Of a stretch of 64,000 nt of DNA, positions 1-9,368 are shown in pieces. The notes below the pieces were generated by a model, which saw only the letters and a program-made list of their open reading frames with translations, was not told the origin of the DNA and did not search any database. Source of the DNA: Prevotellaceae bacterium (GTDB lineage Bacteria > Bacteroidota > Bacteroidia > Bacteroidales > UBA932); contig JAIRNF010000032.1 of assembly GCA_031258195.1 (NCBI GenBank), positions 34,048-98,047 on the forward strand. The letters run 5' to 3'. The first letter of the stretch is position 1; every line of letters begins with the position of its first letter. The position numbers and the translations under genes are program-made.

Positions 1-687
1 AAAAAATGTTTTAATAGCGACTTCGTCTTCGTTTGATATATATTTTGATAGTGATCCTCTGATAAATAGAGAGTATATATCAGATGGTTTTACTTCATCC
101 GTTATATTTTCCATTATGCGATATAAATTTTTAACTAATACTCCTAAATCTATACGCCACACTAGCTTACCATCTTTATTTCGTTGTAAATTTTTGAGTA
201 AAAACTTATTCAACGAAACGTCGTTAATAGCTTTAGAGAGAGCGATCTCCGCTTCTTTTCTCGATGTAAAATGGTTTATTGGTAAAGATTTTAATGCGTT
301 GATAATATTTTGGTGATAGATAACGTTTTCATGATTTTGCAGATAAGCTAAAGGTGAAATATCTTCGACAATTAACCCTTTAACCCGCTCTGGATAATGG
401 AGAGAGAAGTGCATAGCAACTTTTCCGCCCATCGAATGTCCAAGCAAAATAGCTTGTTCTATGGACAATTCGTCAAGTAATTCAAGCAAATCCTCACTCA
501 TCAATGAGTACGAATGATCTTGTGAGTGCGGAGAGCGCCCATGATTTCGGATATCTACTAAAATTACCTGATAAGTATGGCTAAGTTCATTTACAATAGG
601 TCCTATCCAGCTGTCCCGCGAAGCGTACAACCCGTGTAGCGCAACTATGGGTATCCCTATGCCATATGTACGATAAAAAAGGCGCAC
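1..687 (-). CDS. alpha/beta hydrolase (YbfF/BioH-like esterase), 3' end beyond window
   Basis: A serine hydrolase of the alpha/beta fold, probably a cytosolic carboxylesterase or thioesterase; its substrate cannot be told. 229 codons are visible and the frame is open to the window edge, so the C-terminus with the catalytic His is missing. The oxyanion-hole segment ALHGL lies at residues 16-20, DIRNHGRS at 45-52 and the nucleophile elbow GHSMGG at 83-88, giving Ser85. The start is GTG at 687: an in-frame TAA sits two codons upstream and no ATG fits, and the protein then begins RLFYRTYG as this family commonly does. It follows the pdxJ stop by 10 nt on the same strand, so the two are probably cotranscribed. 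Confidence 0.87.
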   Translation of the reverse strand, partial: MRLFYRTYGIGIPIVALHGLYASRDSWIGPIVNELSHTYQVILVDIRNHGRSPHSQDHSYSLMSEDLLELLDELSIEQAILLGHSMGGKVAMHFSLHYPERVKGLIVEDISPLAYLQNHENVIYHQNIINALKSLPINHFTSRKEAEIALSKAINDVSLNKFLLKNLQRNKDGKLVWRIDLGVLVKNLYRIMENITDEVKPSDIYSLFIRGSLSKYISNEDEVAIKTFF

Positions 688-697
688 AAGTTACGTG

Positions 698-1414
698 CTA
701 TCTTAGCTGCCTGAGGTATAGCTGAATAGTATTTTCGAGTCCGTAGTATAGGGCATCGGAAATGAGGGCATGACCTATAGATACCTCAAGTAATCCCGGA
801 ACATTTTGAGCAAAATAACTGAGGTTTTCTAGGCTTAAATCATGCCCGGCATTTACGCCAAGTCCCAGCCTTACAGCCTCTTCTGCTGCTGCTTTGAATG
901 GAGCAACAGCCATTTCTTTATTTGTGTTAAAATCTGCTGCATAGGGTTCGGTGTATAGCTCTATCCTATCACAGCCTGTTTCAACAGCACCTCGAATATT
1001 CTCTAGCTGGGTGTCCACAAAAATAGAAGTTCTGATGCCCTTACTCTTGAATAAGGCATTAATTTCGCGTAGAAAAGCAACATGTTTTCGCATATCCCAA
1101 CCGGCATTAGAAGTTAGCTGGTCGGGACTATCGGGTACAAGTGTAACTTGTTCAGGCATAACCTCTAATACCAATTTAATAAGCTGATCGGTCGGATTAC
1201 CCTCAATATTAAATTCTGTAGTAACAACGCTGCGTAAATCGCGCGTATCTTGAAAACGGATATGCCTTTCGTCCGGACGGGGATGCACCGTTATTCCTTG
1301 CGCTCCGAAACGTTGACATTCAACAGCAGCCTTAAGCACGTCGGGGATGTTTCCGCCGCGAGCATTTCGCAGGGTTGCTATCTTGTTTATGTTAACACTA
1401 AGTCTGGTCATCAT
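698..1414 (-). CDS. pdxJ: pyridoxine 5'-phosphate synthase
   Basis: PdxJ condenses 1-deoxy-D-xylulose 5-phosphate with 3-amino-2-oxopropyl phosphate in the last step of DXP-dependent vitamin B6 synthesis; it is a cytosolic TIM-barrel enzyme. The 238 residues match the family length. The N-terminus has the typical [17 protein letters not shown] (residues 5-21), followed by the signature [10 protein letters not shown] (44-53), and a [13 protein letters not shown] segment near residue 190 carries the conserved His of the phosphate-binding end. Two ATGs are adjacent; either could be used. Transcribed divergently from nadK across a 164-nt gap, with the hydrolase gene downstream. Confidence 0.96.
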   Translation of the reverse strand: MMTRLSVNINKIATLRNARGGNIPDVLKAAVECQRFGAQGITVHPRPDERHIRFQDTRDLRSVVTTEFNIEGNPTDQLIKLVLEVMPEQVTLVPDSPDQLTSNAGWDMRKHVAFLREINALFKSKGIRTSIFVDTQLENIRGAVETGCDRIELYTEPYAADFNTNKEMAVAPFKAAAEEAVRLGLGVNAGHDLSLENLSYFAQNVPGLLEVSIGHALISDALYYGLENTIQLYLRQLR

Positions 1415-1578
1415 GTTAAAGTTTCTAAATTGAAGGCAAAGTTAGCGTTTATTCGCATGCAAATGGTCTATAAAAGATGAAAAAAATATAACTTGCCCCA
1501 GTTTTGGTTAAAGCGTATGGGCATTGTCAGTTTTCAGCTTTAATCAGGGGTACATAAGGTATTATAACAAATGTAAGC

Positions 1579-2454
1579 ATGAAAGTTGCTATACACGGCA
1601 GAAGTACAGCATCAGAGAATATACCCGGTATTATTCCTATTCTTGATTTTTTGGAAGATCAAGGAGTAGAATTATCTATATATACTACTTTTTACCAGTT
1701 TATGAAAGATAAAGTAAGGCATATTCGCAGCTATTCTACTTATTGCTATGATATGGATATTCCTGACAATACGGAGTTTATGCTGAGTATTGGGGGTGAT
1801 GGTACGCTTTTAGATGCTGCTCGTTTTGTTAGAAAACGTGGCATTCCCCTGGTAGGGATAAACCTAGGGAGATTGGGTTTTTTAGCATATATTTCTTGTA
1901 ATGATGCCAAATCTTCGCTTAGTCGGATAATAGCAAAAAACTATACGCTGGAAGAACGAAGTATGCTGAAGATTTCGGGTAATTTTTTAGAAACAAATCA
2001 TACACCCTACGCTCTTAATGAAGTAGCCGTTCAGCGTAAAGAGCCCTCGCTAATAGAACTGTCAATCGCTATTGACGACGAGCCGTTGGCATCATACTGG
2101 TCTGATGGTATAATTATTGCAACACCAACAGGCTCTACAGCCTACTCTATGAGTATTGGAGGACCTATTGTTTCGCCTTCTGCTGCGAATCTAATTTTGG
2201 CACCGCTTGCTCCACATAATCTTGCTATCCGTCCTATTGTTATTCCCGATAGTTCGGTTGTAACCTGTAAGCTAAATACTCGTGGAGAGCGGGCTATGGT
2301 TACAGTAGATAATCAAATGTTTGATATTAATGATGGAGCATCTCTTATAGTAGAAAAGTCATCATATACAATAAAGCTTATAAAGCTTAAAGAGACAAAT
2401 TTTTATAGAACATTACGAAATAAGCTGCATTGGGGTTTTGATCCTCGCAACTAG
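1579..2454 (+). CDS. nadK: NAD kinase
   Basis: Phosphorylates NAD+ to NADP+ in the cytosol using ATP or polyphosphate. The 291-residue length is standard. The diagnostic GGDGT motif is at residues 72-76 in the context SIGGDGTLLDAARF, and the second conserved region TPTGSTAYSMSIGGPIVSP follows at about residue 180, where the Gly-rich loop binds NAD. Divergent from pdxJ, the usual Bacteroidales arrangement, and followed after 90 nt by the envelope gene cluster, which has its own promoter-like element. Confidence 0.97.
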   Translation: MKVAIHGRSTASENIPGIIPILDFLEDQGVELSIYTTFYQFMKDKVRHIRSYSTYCYDMDIPDNTEFMLSIGGDGTLLDAARFVRKRGIPLVGINLGRLGFLAYISCNDAKSSLSRIIAKNYTLEERSMLKISGNFLETNHTPYALNEVAVQRKEPSLIELSIAIDDEPLASYWSDGIIIATPTGSTAYSMSIGGPIVSPSAANLILAPLAPHNLAIRPIVIPDSSVVTCKLNTRGERAMVTVDNQMFDINDGASLIVEKSSYTIKLIKLKETNFYRTLRNKLHWGFDPRN

Positions 2455-2478
2455 GTGGGTATCATCTAAACGTTGAGG

Positions 2479-2507
2479 TTGGAGCTATTGCTTTTTTATT
2501 ACCTTTG
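2479..2507 (+). promoter_or_regulatory. Bacteroidota-type promoter for the DUF6089-uppS-bamA cluster
   Basis: TACCTTTG at 2500-2507 matches the Bacteroidota -7 consensus TAnnTTTG. A TTGG at 2479-2482 lies about 18 nt upstream, close to the usual spacing of the -33 element. Transcription would start near 2512, giving a leader of about 30 nt before the TTG start at 2545. The consensus is established; its use here is inferred. Confidence 0.5.
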
Positions 2508-2544
2508 CAGTTTGCCTAATTAACTAAAGTAAAAAGTTGAGTTT

Positions 2545-3498
2545 TTGGAAATACGAGTAACACACAAACGGTTTTTGCTGCCATTGGCAGTTTTTCTTTT
2601 GGCTTTTAGCGGTTCTTCATTTGCTCAAAAACAAGGAAGCAGCCTGCTTAATGCGATAGAAAAACATGATGTTGGTATTTTCGGGGGAGGAGCAACATAT
2701 CTCGGTGACTTTAATGAAAAAGATCTTTTATACAGGCTCAAGCCAATAGTTGGGGTTATGTATAGATATAATTTTAATCCATATTTTGCATTGCGAGGGC
2801 AAGCAGGATATACAAGGATAGAAGGGTCTTCTAAAGATTACTACGGAGATTTACCCGGTTTTCCTACAGGGGGTAGCATGAAATTCAATAGATCTATGGT
2901 TATGATAGATGGAGTATTCGAGCTCAACTTCCTTCCATTTTCTCCGACAGATAAAAGACGTCAAAAGATTTTTAGCCCATATTTAGCGTTAGGCGTTGGC
3001 GTAAATTTTATGGGTACAAATAGCTATAACAATAATCCGCAGCTGGATATCGCCGCTAATACATATCCCGAGTTATACGGAGAACCAGGAAAAGCGTTCC
3101 CGCAAAGCTTTGTTCTTGAGATTCCGGTAGGATTTGGAGTTAAGGTTTCGCCAGTTAAGCGCTTAACTATAGCGGGAGAGTGGACATTCAAAAAAATGTT
3201 CTATGATGATATTGATGGCTTTACAAATAGAGGAGGCGGCTCTTTTAATCTCATAAACGACGATTGGGTATCTACTATAACCGTAAGCCTTACCTATCGG
3301 TTTGCATCTAACTGGAAGTGCGATGCATACCGGGGAGGAAGTAGCGGAAAGCTGTTAAAAGGTCTGAAAGCCAGAACCTATAAGGTAAATGTACAGCAAA
3401 GCGCGGCTAAAGATTTGAAAAAAGGTTCTAACGTAAAAATGCTGGAAGGTCGGTCTGAAAACGATAGTAATAGGCTAAAAAAGAAGAAGAGAAAGTAA
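2545..3498 (+). CDS. DUF6089-like outer-membrane beta-barrel protein
   Basis: A predicted outer-membrane protein of unknown function. Residues about 8-28 form a signal peptide ending at SSFAQ. The mature part starts with a glycine-rich strand (FGGGATYLGDFNE) followed by alternating aromatic strands, as in the DUF6089/PorT-like barrels often found just upstream of uppS and bamA in Bacteroidales. The C-terminus ends in a basic tail, KKKKRK, beyond the barrel. The start codon is TTG; it gives a sensible n-region and no ATG lies nearby. The stop is one base before the uppS ATG, so the genes are translationally close. Its position with bamA suggests an envelope-assembly role, which is inference. 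Confidence 0.75.
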   Translation: MEIRVTHKRFLLPLAVFLLAFSGSSFAQKQGSSLLNAIEKHDVGIFGGGATYLGDFNEKDLLYRLKPIVGVMYRYNFNPYFALRGQAGYTRIEGSSKDYYGDLPGFPTGGSMKFNRSMVMIDGVFELNFLPFSPTDKRRQKIFSPYLALGVGVNFMGTNSYNNNPQLDIAANTYPELYGEPGKAFPQSFVLEIPVGFGVKVSPVKRLTIAGEWTFKKMFYDDIDGFTNRGGGSFNLINDDWVSTITVSLTYRFASNWKCDAYRGGSSGKLLKGLKARTYKVNVQQSAAKDLKKGSNVKMLEGRSENDSNRLKKKKRK

Positions 3499-3499
3499 A

Positions 3500-4234
3500 A
3501 TGACGGACCAAAGCATTTCTACAAGTCCTATTCCTCAACACGTTGCCATTATTATGGATGGTAACGGTCGTTGGGCGAAACAACGGGGTGAACAGCGAGT
3601 AAAAGGACATCAGAACGGTGTTCAACCTATTAGAGATGTTGTTGAAACAGCCGCAAAGGTAGGGGTTAAGTATCTTACGTTATATGCATTTTCAACCGAA
3701 AATTGGACAAGACCTAAAGACGAAGTAGATGCTTTAATGACTTTGCTTGCCAGCGTGATAGAAAGTGAAGTCAGCACTTTGCATAAGAATAATGTTAGGT
3801 TAAGCGTTATTGGAGACATTCCTTCGTTGCCCTCAGAAGTACAAATGAAGCTTCAAGAGGCATGCAAGTTTACAGGTACTAATACAGGTTTAACTCTAAC
3901 TTTAGCTTTGAGCTACAGCGCAAGATGGGAGATACTCGAAGCAATTAAAAAATATACTACCGATATACTAAATAAAAAGAGAGATATACACGATCTTACA
4001 GAAAATACTTTTAAGCAATATTTGGAAACAGCCAATATGCCTGATCCGGAGCTTATGATCCGGACAAGCGGCGAGCAACGTATAAGTAACTTTTTGCTAT
4101 GGCAGCTGGCATATACGGAGCTATATTTTACAGAAGTGCTGTGGCCGGATTTTGGAGAAAAAGATTTTATAGATGCTATCATAGATTTTCAGCAACGCGA
4201 AAGACGATTCGGAAAAACAAGCGAACAGCTATAA
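3500..4234 (+). CDS. uppS: isoprenyl transferase (undecaprenyl diphosphate synthase)
   Basis: Makes the C55 lipid carrier for peptidoglycan and surface glycans by cis-adding isopentenyl units to farnesyl diphosphate; peripheral at the inner membrane. The 244 residues are full length. The family motif MDGNGRWA is at residues 19-26 with catalytic Asp20, YAFSTENW follows at about 66-73, and the C-terminal RTSGEQRISNFLLWQLAYTE holds the pyrophosphate-binding Arg residues. It starts one base after the preceding stop and precedes bamA by 27 nt, a conserved Bacteroidales operon order linking carrier-lipid supply with outer-membrane assembly. Confidence 0.97.
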   Translation: MTDQSISTSPIPQHVAIIMDGNGRWAKQRGEQRVKGHQNGVQPIRDVVETAAKVGVKYLTLYAFSTENWTRPKDEVDALMTLLASVIESEVSTLHKNNVRLSVIGDIPSLPSEVQMKLQEACKFTGTNTGLTLTLALSYSARWEILEAIKKYTTDILNKKRDIHDLTENTFKQYLETANMPDPELMIRTSGEQRISNFLLWQLAYTELYFTEVLWPDFGEKDFIDAIIDFQQRERRFGKTSEQL

Positions 4235-4261
4235 CACTAATTTAGCCAATACTATATCAGA

Positions 4262-6793
4262 ATGATGAGGAAGTTATTATTAACAGCGTTTATTACCATA
4301 TTATACTTTAATGTATCGGCACAACAAGATTCTACCAAGTTGGTACTTCCCCCTGCAAATGTTGATTTTAATTACAATAGACCGGAAAAATACGTTGTTG
4401 AAGATGTTATCATTACAGGCTTAGACTACCTCAATCCTGCTCAAATAGAATCTATCGCTGGCATTGTAAAAGGCGATACAATTCTTATACCCGGACAAGA
4501 CCTTCAGTTCCTAATGAAAAAATTATGGATGCAGCGCATTTTCTCCGATGTAGAGCTTAGAGGTCTTAATGTTAATGGCGATAAAGTTACTTTACAAATT
4601 CATTTGCAAGAGCGACCAAGAGTATCATCATGGGATTATACTGGTGTTAGAAAGGGAGAAAAAGACGAGATAAAAGAAAAGTTGAATCTTAGACGCGGAG
4701 GAGAGCTCTCAGATTATGCTATTGAAACTTCTAAGAATGCAATAAAAAAATATCTTGCCGAAAAGGGATTTCTGAATGCAGAAGTGCGTATGCGACAAGA
4801 ACGGGATACCGTATATAAGAGCAACTACGTGAGGGTCTTTTTTGATATAAAGAAGAACAATAAAGTCAAAATTAAGAATATAAACATAGAAGGAAATAAG
4901 GAGATAAGTGATAGAAAGCTTCGTCGGTCAATGAAGAAGACTAAGCAAAAAAGGCTTTCTACATTCCTAAAAAGCTCAAAGTTTATTCGTAGCAACTATG
5001 AAGATGATTTGGTAAACCTTATTACCTACTACAACGAAAAAGGATATAGAGATGCTAAAGTTCTTTCAGATTCAATTTATCCGATAAATGATAAGCGTGT
5101 TGGTATAGATATTAAGGTTTACGAAGGGCAGCGGTATTATTTCCGCAACATCTCTTGGGTTGGTAACTCTATTCTTACCGACGACCAGTTAAACCTTATG
5201 CTGGGCTTAAAGAAGGGAGATGTTTACGATAAAGTAGCAATGGAGAAGATGTTGTTTATTGATGATAACTCCGTAACAACAACCTATAACGATCAGGGGT
5301 ATTTATTCTTCTACCTCGATCCGGTTGAAGTAAACGTTGTCGGCGATTCTATTGATATAGAAATGCGAATAATAGAAGGAGATCAGGCAACATTTAGTAG
5401 AATTAATATTGCCGGCAACAACCGTACGAATGAGCATGTAATCCGTCGTGAGCTATTTACTAAACCCGGAGAATTATATAGTAAGTCGTTAATTATCGAA
5501 TCTATAAGACGATTAAATAATACAGGATATTTCGATCCCGAAAAGCTTGCTGCACCCGGAGGTATTAATATTATTCCTAATAGGGCAGAAGGTACGGTGG
5601 ATCTTACCTATAACCTAGAAGAAAAAGCGAGCGATAACTTCGAGATTTCTGGAGGATACGGTAACAGCATGTTTATCGGATCGCTAGGCTTCCGCTTCTC
5701 TAACTTTTCTACCCGACGACTTTTCACGAAAGGGGCATGGCGCCCGCTACCTAGTGGCGATGGTCAATCGTTAAGCGTTCGGGCGCAAACCAACGGTAAG
5801 TACTACCGTGCTTTAAGTTTTGGGTTTGTCGAGCCTTGGTTAGGCGGTAAAAAGCCGACATCTTTGTCTATAAGTGTTTATCATTCAACGCAAACCAATT
5901 CAAACTACTTCTATCAGACCAGCGATGAGTATATGAAGGTTACCGGGCTGGCTGTAGGAATAGGTAAACGTTTAAAGTGGCCCGATCATAACTTCTCGGT
6001 TAATGCAGAAGTTGGTTGGCAGCACTATAAGCTGAGAGAATGGCCCGGTACCTTTATTTTTAATAATGGTCAGTCAAATAACTTTAGCTTGAAGCTGGGT
6101 TTTGGACGCTATACGCTTGATAACCCTATTTTCCCTAGAGACGGATCCGACTTCTCTATCAGCGTACAGTTTACTCCGCCATATTCTTTGCTAAATAACA
6201 AAGACTACAAAAATATGCCGAATAGCGAAAAGTATAGGTGGATAGAGTACCATAAGTGGTCGTTTAAAAGTTCGGCATTTACCCGTATCGGATCTAGTAA
6301 CTTTGTGCTGATGGCGAAAGCACAGATGGGTTACCTTGGCTATTATAATAAAGACGTTGGATATTCTCCGTTTGAAGGTTTCTTGGTCGGAGGTGATGGT
6401 ATGTCGGGATATACGCTTTATGGGCAGGAAAATATAGGTGTTAGAGGTTACTCTAACGGTTCGTTAACTCCATACGTACAGACATCTTACGGGCAAAGGG
6501 TTGCTGCCGCTAATGCTTATGTAAAATATACGGCAGAAGTTCGTTATCCGCTTATTATGCAGCCTCAGTCAAGTATATATGTGCTAGCCTTCTTAGAAGG
6601 GGGTAACTCTTGGTATAATCTAGACGACTTTAATCCCTTTGCAATTAAGAGGTCCGCAGGGGTTGGCGTTCGTTTGCTACTGCCAATTGTAGGGTTAATC
6701 GGGTTCCATTGGGGGTATGGGTTTGATGATGTACCAAGCAATCCGGGAGCAGGAGGAGGACAGATCCACTTCGAGATCGGTATGCCCATGTAA
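4262..6793 (+). CDS. bamA: outer-membrane protein assembly factor BamA
   Basis: The central beta-barrel subunit that folds proteins into the outer membrane. 843 residues: signal peptide 1-20 (cut after VSAQ), a run of POTRA repeats covering roughly residues 40-440 (for example the strands starting VEDVIITGLDYL and RINIAGNNRT), then a 16-strand Omp85 barrel. The barrel contains a conserved VRGYSNGSLTP-like L6 segment (VRGY at about 741-744) and ends FEIGMPM. A short asparagine/proline-rich stretch precedes POTRA1. Cotranscribed with uppS; the Skp-like chaperones that deliver clients to it follow immediately. Confidence 0.95.
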   Translation: MMRKLLLTAFITILYFNVSAQQDSTKLVLPPANVDFNYNRPEKYVVEDVIITGLDYLNPAQIESIAGIVKGDTILIPGQDLQFLMKKLWMQRIFSDVELRGLNVNGDKVTLQIHLQERPRVSSWDYTGVRKGEKDEIKEKLNLRRGGELSDYAIETSKNAIKKYLAEKGFLNAEVRMRQERDTVYKSNYVRVFFDIKKNNKVKIKNINIEGNKEISDRKLRRSMKKTKQKRLSTFLKSSKFIRSNYEDDLVNLITYYNEKGYRDAKVLSDSIYPINDKRVGIDIKVYEGQRYYFRNISWVGNSILTDDQLNLMLGLKKGDVYDKVAMEKMLFIDDNSVTTTYNDQGYLFFYLDPVEVNVVGDSIDIEMRIIEGDQATFSRINIAGNNRTNEHVIRRELFTKPGELYSKSLIIESIRRLNNTGYFDPEKLAAPGGINIIPNRAEGTVDLTYNLEEKASDNFEISGGYGNSMFIGSLGFRFSNFSTRRLFTKGAWRPLPSGDGQSLSVRAQTNGKYYRALSFGFVEPWLGGKKPTSLSISVYHSTQTNSNYFYQTSDEYMKVTGLAVGIGKRLKWPDHNFSVNAEVGWQHYKLREWPGTFIFNNGQSNNFSLKLGFGRYTLDNPIFPRDGSDFSISVQFTPPYSLLNNKDYKNMPNSEKYRWIEYHKWSFKSSAFTRIGSSNFVLMAKAQMGYLGYYNKDVGYSPFEGFLVGGDGMSGYTLYGQENIGVRGYSNGSLTPYVQTSYGQRVAAANAYVKYTAEVRYPLIMQPQSSIYVLAFLEGGNSWYNLDDFNPFAIKRSAGVGVRLLLPIVGLIGFHWGYGFDDVPSNPGAGGGQIHFEIGMPM

Positions 6794-6868
6794 TTATTTA
6801 GCTGGTTGTTACATTTTGGTATAGAATTTGTATTTTTGGAAAGAGTAATACATAAAAAATATAGAGCT

Positions 6869-7384
6869 ATGAAAAAATTATTAGTACTTTTTGCCGTGCT
6901 GGCATTTCCTGTTGTAATGTTTGCACAAACTCAGCGATTTGCATACGTTGATACCGAATATATTTTAGGTAAAATTCCTAACTTTCAGTCAGCAACAGAT
7001 CAGATTGAAAAGCTTGCTACTCAATACCAAAAAGAGGTTGAGGAAGGGTATAAGAAGCTAGACGAAACGTATAATACCTATCAGGCAGAGAAAGCCTTGC
7101 TAAACGAAAGTATGCGTAAGAAACGCGAAGATGAGATTATAGCCAGAGAGCGTGAGCTAAAGAACACTCAGCAGAAATATTTTGGTCCAGAAGGGGAGTT
7201 GTTTACGAAACGCGAAGAGTTGCTGAAGCCCATACAAGAGCAGGTTACAGAAGCTATTAATAAATTTGCTGAAGAGGGCGGATACTCTGTTATATTCGAT
7301 TTAGCTAATAACCCCTCGATGGTTTATACAAATCCTCGTTACGATATGAGCGATAAAATCCTTGAAAAATTGGGATTTAAGTAA
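6869..7384 (+). CDS. OmpH/Skp-family periplasmic chaperone (copy 1)
   Basis: A Skp-like holdase expected to escort unfolded outer-membrane proteins to BamA in the periplasm. The 171-residue product has a signal peptide at 1-20 (MKKLLVLFAVLAFPVVMFAQ), a short strand FAYVDTEYILGKIPNF, a long Lys/Glu-rich coiled coil at about 45-125 and a C-terminal small domain ending ILEKLGFK. The ATG at 6869 was chosen because it opens a textbook signal peptide; a longer reading from a TTG 63 nt upstream would put 21 residues before it. It is the first of three tandem paralogues after bamA. Confidence 0.92.
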   Translation: MKKLLVLFAVLAFPVVMFAQTQRFAYVDTEYILGKIPNFQSATDQIEKLATQYQKEVEEGYKKLDETYNTYQAEKALLNESMRKKREDEIIARERELKNTQQKYFGPEGELFTKREELLKPIQEQVTEAINKFAEEGGYSVIFDLANNPSMVYTNPRYDMSDKILEKLGFK

Positions 7385-7408
7385 GAAGTACCTTATACAT
7401 TATTTTCT

Positions 7409-7416
7409 TACATTTG
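7409..7416 (+). promoter_or_regulatory. TAnnTTTG promoter element before second ompH
   Basis: TACATTTG fits the Bacteroidota -7 box and lies 30 nt before the ATG of the second ompH copy, which suggests that copies 2 and 3 can be transcribed apart from bamA. No clear -33 TTTG was seen at the right distance. Confidence 0.35.
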
Positions 7417-7446
7417 TAAACTTTAAAACATACAAACAATTATATT

Positions 7447-7953
7447 ATGAAAAGTATACTAAAAATTCTTCTGCCACTTGTAATAGTATTTATTGCATCA
7501 AGTAGCTTCGCTCAGCAAAAAATAGGATATATTAACGCTGATCTTGTGATTTCTGCTATGCCCGAACGGGAAGAGGCGATGAAGCAGCTAGAAGCTTATC
7601 AGAAAGAGCATGAAGAAACGTACGAAGCGATATATAAAGAATTCGAGTCTATGCGCGCCACTTACGAGGAAAAGAAGGATACATATACTGCTGCTATTAG
7701 AGAGCAGAAAGAAAAAGATTTATCTACTTTAGGGCAGAAGTTGCAAGAGTATCCTACTATTGTACGACGAGGCGAGCAGGAGTTGGGGGAGAAGCTTATT
7801 GGTCCTATTCGGGAGAAGGTAATGAATGCGATTGATAAGGTGGCAAAAGCAAATGGTTTTGCATATGTTGTAAACAGCGCAGCGTTAATGTACACAGACG
7901 ATGCTCAGATGACAGATCTTGTTCCTTTGGTAAAGAAAGAGTTAGGATTATAG
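7447..7953 (+). CDS. OmpH/Skp-family periplasmic chaperone (copy 2)
   Basis: A second Skp-like chaperone, 168 residues. The signal peptide covers 1-22 (ending SSFAQ). The mature protein starts KIGYINADLVISAMPERE, the strand typical of OmpH domains, then has a charged coiled coil (about 45-110) and a C-terminal AYVVNSAALMYTDDAQMTDLV segment resembling copies 1 and 3. It is closer to copy 3 than to copy 1: both begin MKSILK and both end LVKKELG. This indicates local duplication. Predicted to be a trimeric periplasmic holdase working with BamA. Confidence 0.92.
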   Translation: MKSILKILLPLVIVFIASSSFAQQKIGYINADLVISAMPEREEAMKQLEAYQKEHEETYEAIYKEFESMRATYEEKKDTYTAAIREQKEKDLSTLGQKLQEYPTIVRRGEQELGEKLIGPIREKVMNAIDKVAKANGFAYVVNSAALMYTDDAQMTDLVPLVKKELGL

Positions 7954-7981
7954 TAGTATTTGTATAGAAAACTATTTAGCT

Positions 7982-8485
7982 ATGAAAAGTATTTTAAAAG
8001 TATTCTTATTCCTTGCATTTGTTTTTCTTTCCATAAACGGATTTGCTCAGAAAGTAGGACATATCAACTATATAGAGCTTATACAGTCTATGCCGGAAAC
8101 CGCGGCTGTTAATAAAGAGCTGGAGGCTTTATCTCAAGCTTATGGAGAAGAGCTGGAGACGATTGAGGTTGAGATGAGAAATAAGTTTGTTGTATATCAA
8201 AATAATAGTATAACATGGACGAAGGAGGTTTCTGATGAAAAGTTGGCGGAAATCCAAGCATTATCAGAAAAGCGTGATGTAAGGGCGGCGGAGCTGGAAA
8301 GAGAGTTTCAGCAAAAGCAGGACGAGAAGTTAGCACCTATATTCGAAAAAGCACAAAATGCGATAAACAAAGTTGCTAAAGATAATGGTGTGGCATGTAT
8401 ATTAAACGCTCAAGCCATTCTATATGCCGATCCGAGTTCGGGCTTTGATCTTCTGCCGCTGGTAAAAAAAGAGTTAGGTATTTAA
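7982..8485 (+). CDS. OmpH/Skp-family periplasmic chaperone (copy 3)
   Basis: A third Skp-like chaperone, 167 residues. The signal peptide is 1-22 (ending INGFAQ), followed by KVGHINYIELIQSMPET, a coiled coil at about 45-115 and the conserved C-terminal VACILNAQAILYADP stretch. It starts 29 nt after copy 2 and ends 26 nt before a strong terminator, so it closes the uppS-bamA-ompH transcription unit. The coiled coil shares little sequence with copy 1, so clients may differ; that is inference. Confidence 0.91.
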   Translation: MKSILKVFLFLAFVFLSINGFAQKVGHINYIELIQSMPETAAVNKELEALSQAYGEELETIEVEMRNKFVVYQNNSITWTKEVSDEKLAEIQALSEKRDVRAAELEREFQQKQDEKLAPIFEKAQNAINKVAKDNGVACILNAQAILYADPSSGFDLLPLVKKELGI

Positions 8486-8511
8486 TAGAAGAATAAATAA
8501 TTAGTACATTT

Positions 8512-8542
8512 AAGCCACCTTGTAGATTTTTTAGGTGGCTTT
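8512..8542 (+). terminator. intrinsic terminator after the bamA-ompH cluster
   Basis: AAGCCACCT at 8512-8520 pairs with AGGTGGCTT at 8533-8541 across a 12-nt loop, followed by a short T run. It separates the ompH genes from murI. It also shows that the GTG at 8535 is not the murI start, because it lies inside the hairpin. Confidence 0.8.
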
Positions 8543-8558
8543 TAAATTATCCGGCTAT

Positions 8559-9368
8559 ATGAGTAATAATAGCGCATCCTCATTTCCTATTGGTATTTTC
8601 GATTCTGGAGTAGGAGGGCTTTCGGTATGGCGAGAGCTGGTTAAGCTATTGCCTAACGAAGCTATTCTCTATGTTGCCGATAGTGCTAATTGTCCGTATG
8701 GAAATAAAAACCAGGATGAGATTATTATCTTAAGTGATCGTATAGTATCATTTCTAATAGAGCAAGGATGTAAGCTAATAGTTCTTGCCTGCAACACCGC
8801 TACGGCAGGTGCTATAGATTATTTAAGGGGTAAATACGAGGTGCCTTTTGTAGGTATGGAGCCAGCCGTAAAGCCTGCCGCGCTTAACTCTAAAACGGGC
8901 GTTGTGGGAATACTTGCAACAGCGGGAACGTTTAAAGGGCGGCTGTTTAATGAGACCAAAGAGCGCTTTGCCTCTGATGTTAAAGTTATCGAACAGGTTG
9001 GCGAAGGCTTAGTTGATGCGGTTGAGCATGGGATGGTTGATAGTTCGGAAACAACTCAGTTGCTTAAATCGTATCTCCAGCCTATGTTAGATGCTAACGT
9101 TGATCATTTGGCTCTTGGTTGTACTCACTATCCGTTTTTAATTCCGCAAATCGAAAAGATAACTCAAAATAGAATTATTATCATGGACCCTGCTCCGGCA
9201 GTGGCAAAGCATACAAAGCATTTGCTAGAAGAAAACAAGTTGGATAATAAGAATAAAGAAAAAGTACCTTTTTATATCTTTTACTCAACAGCAGATACAG
9301 CTACTTTAAAAAGAATGCTGACAGAGTTGAATATAAAGAACTACGAGGTACAAGAACTTGATATATAA
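8559..9368 (+). CDS. murI: glutamate racemase
   Basis: Interconverts L- and D-glutamate to supply D-Glu for peptidoglycan; cytosolic. The 269 residues match the family. The first active-site region FDSGVGGLSVWREL lies at about residues 13-26, LACNTATAGA carries the first catalytic Cys and ALGCTHYPFLIPQI the second, with its conserved His. The ATG at 8559 was preferred over an upstream GTG at 8535 that falls inside the terminator. It stands alone between this terminator and the REP-like element downstream, and belongs thematically with uppS. Confidence 0.95.
   Translation: MSNNSASSFPIGIFDSGVGGLSVWRELVKLLPNEAILYVADSANCPYGNKNQDEIIILSDRIVSFLIEQGCKLIVLACNTATAGAIDYLRGKYEVPFVGMEPAVKPAALNSKTGVVGILATAGTFKGRLFNETKERFASDVKVIEQVGEGLVDAVEHGMVDSSETTQLLKSYLQPMLDANVDHLALGCTHYPFLIPQIEKITQNRIIIMDPAPAVAKHTKHLLEENKLDNKNKEKVPFYIFYSTADTATLKRMLTELNIKNYEVQELDI

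Noticed and set aside
116..316. Plus-strand frame of 66 codons at the left edge
   Set aside because: It is antisense to the clear alpha/beta hydrolase frame and has no protein-like features.
8535..8558. GTG start for murI
   Set aside because: It lies inside the 3' arm of the terminator hairpin; the ATG at 8559 gives the usual N-terminus.
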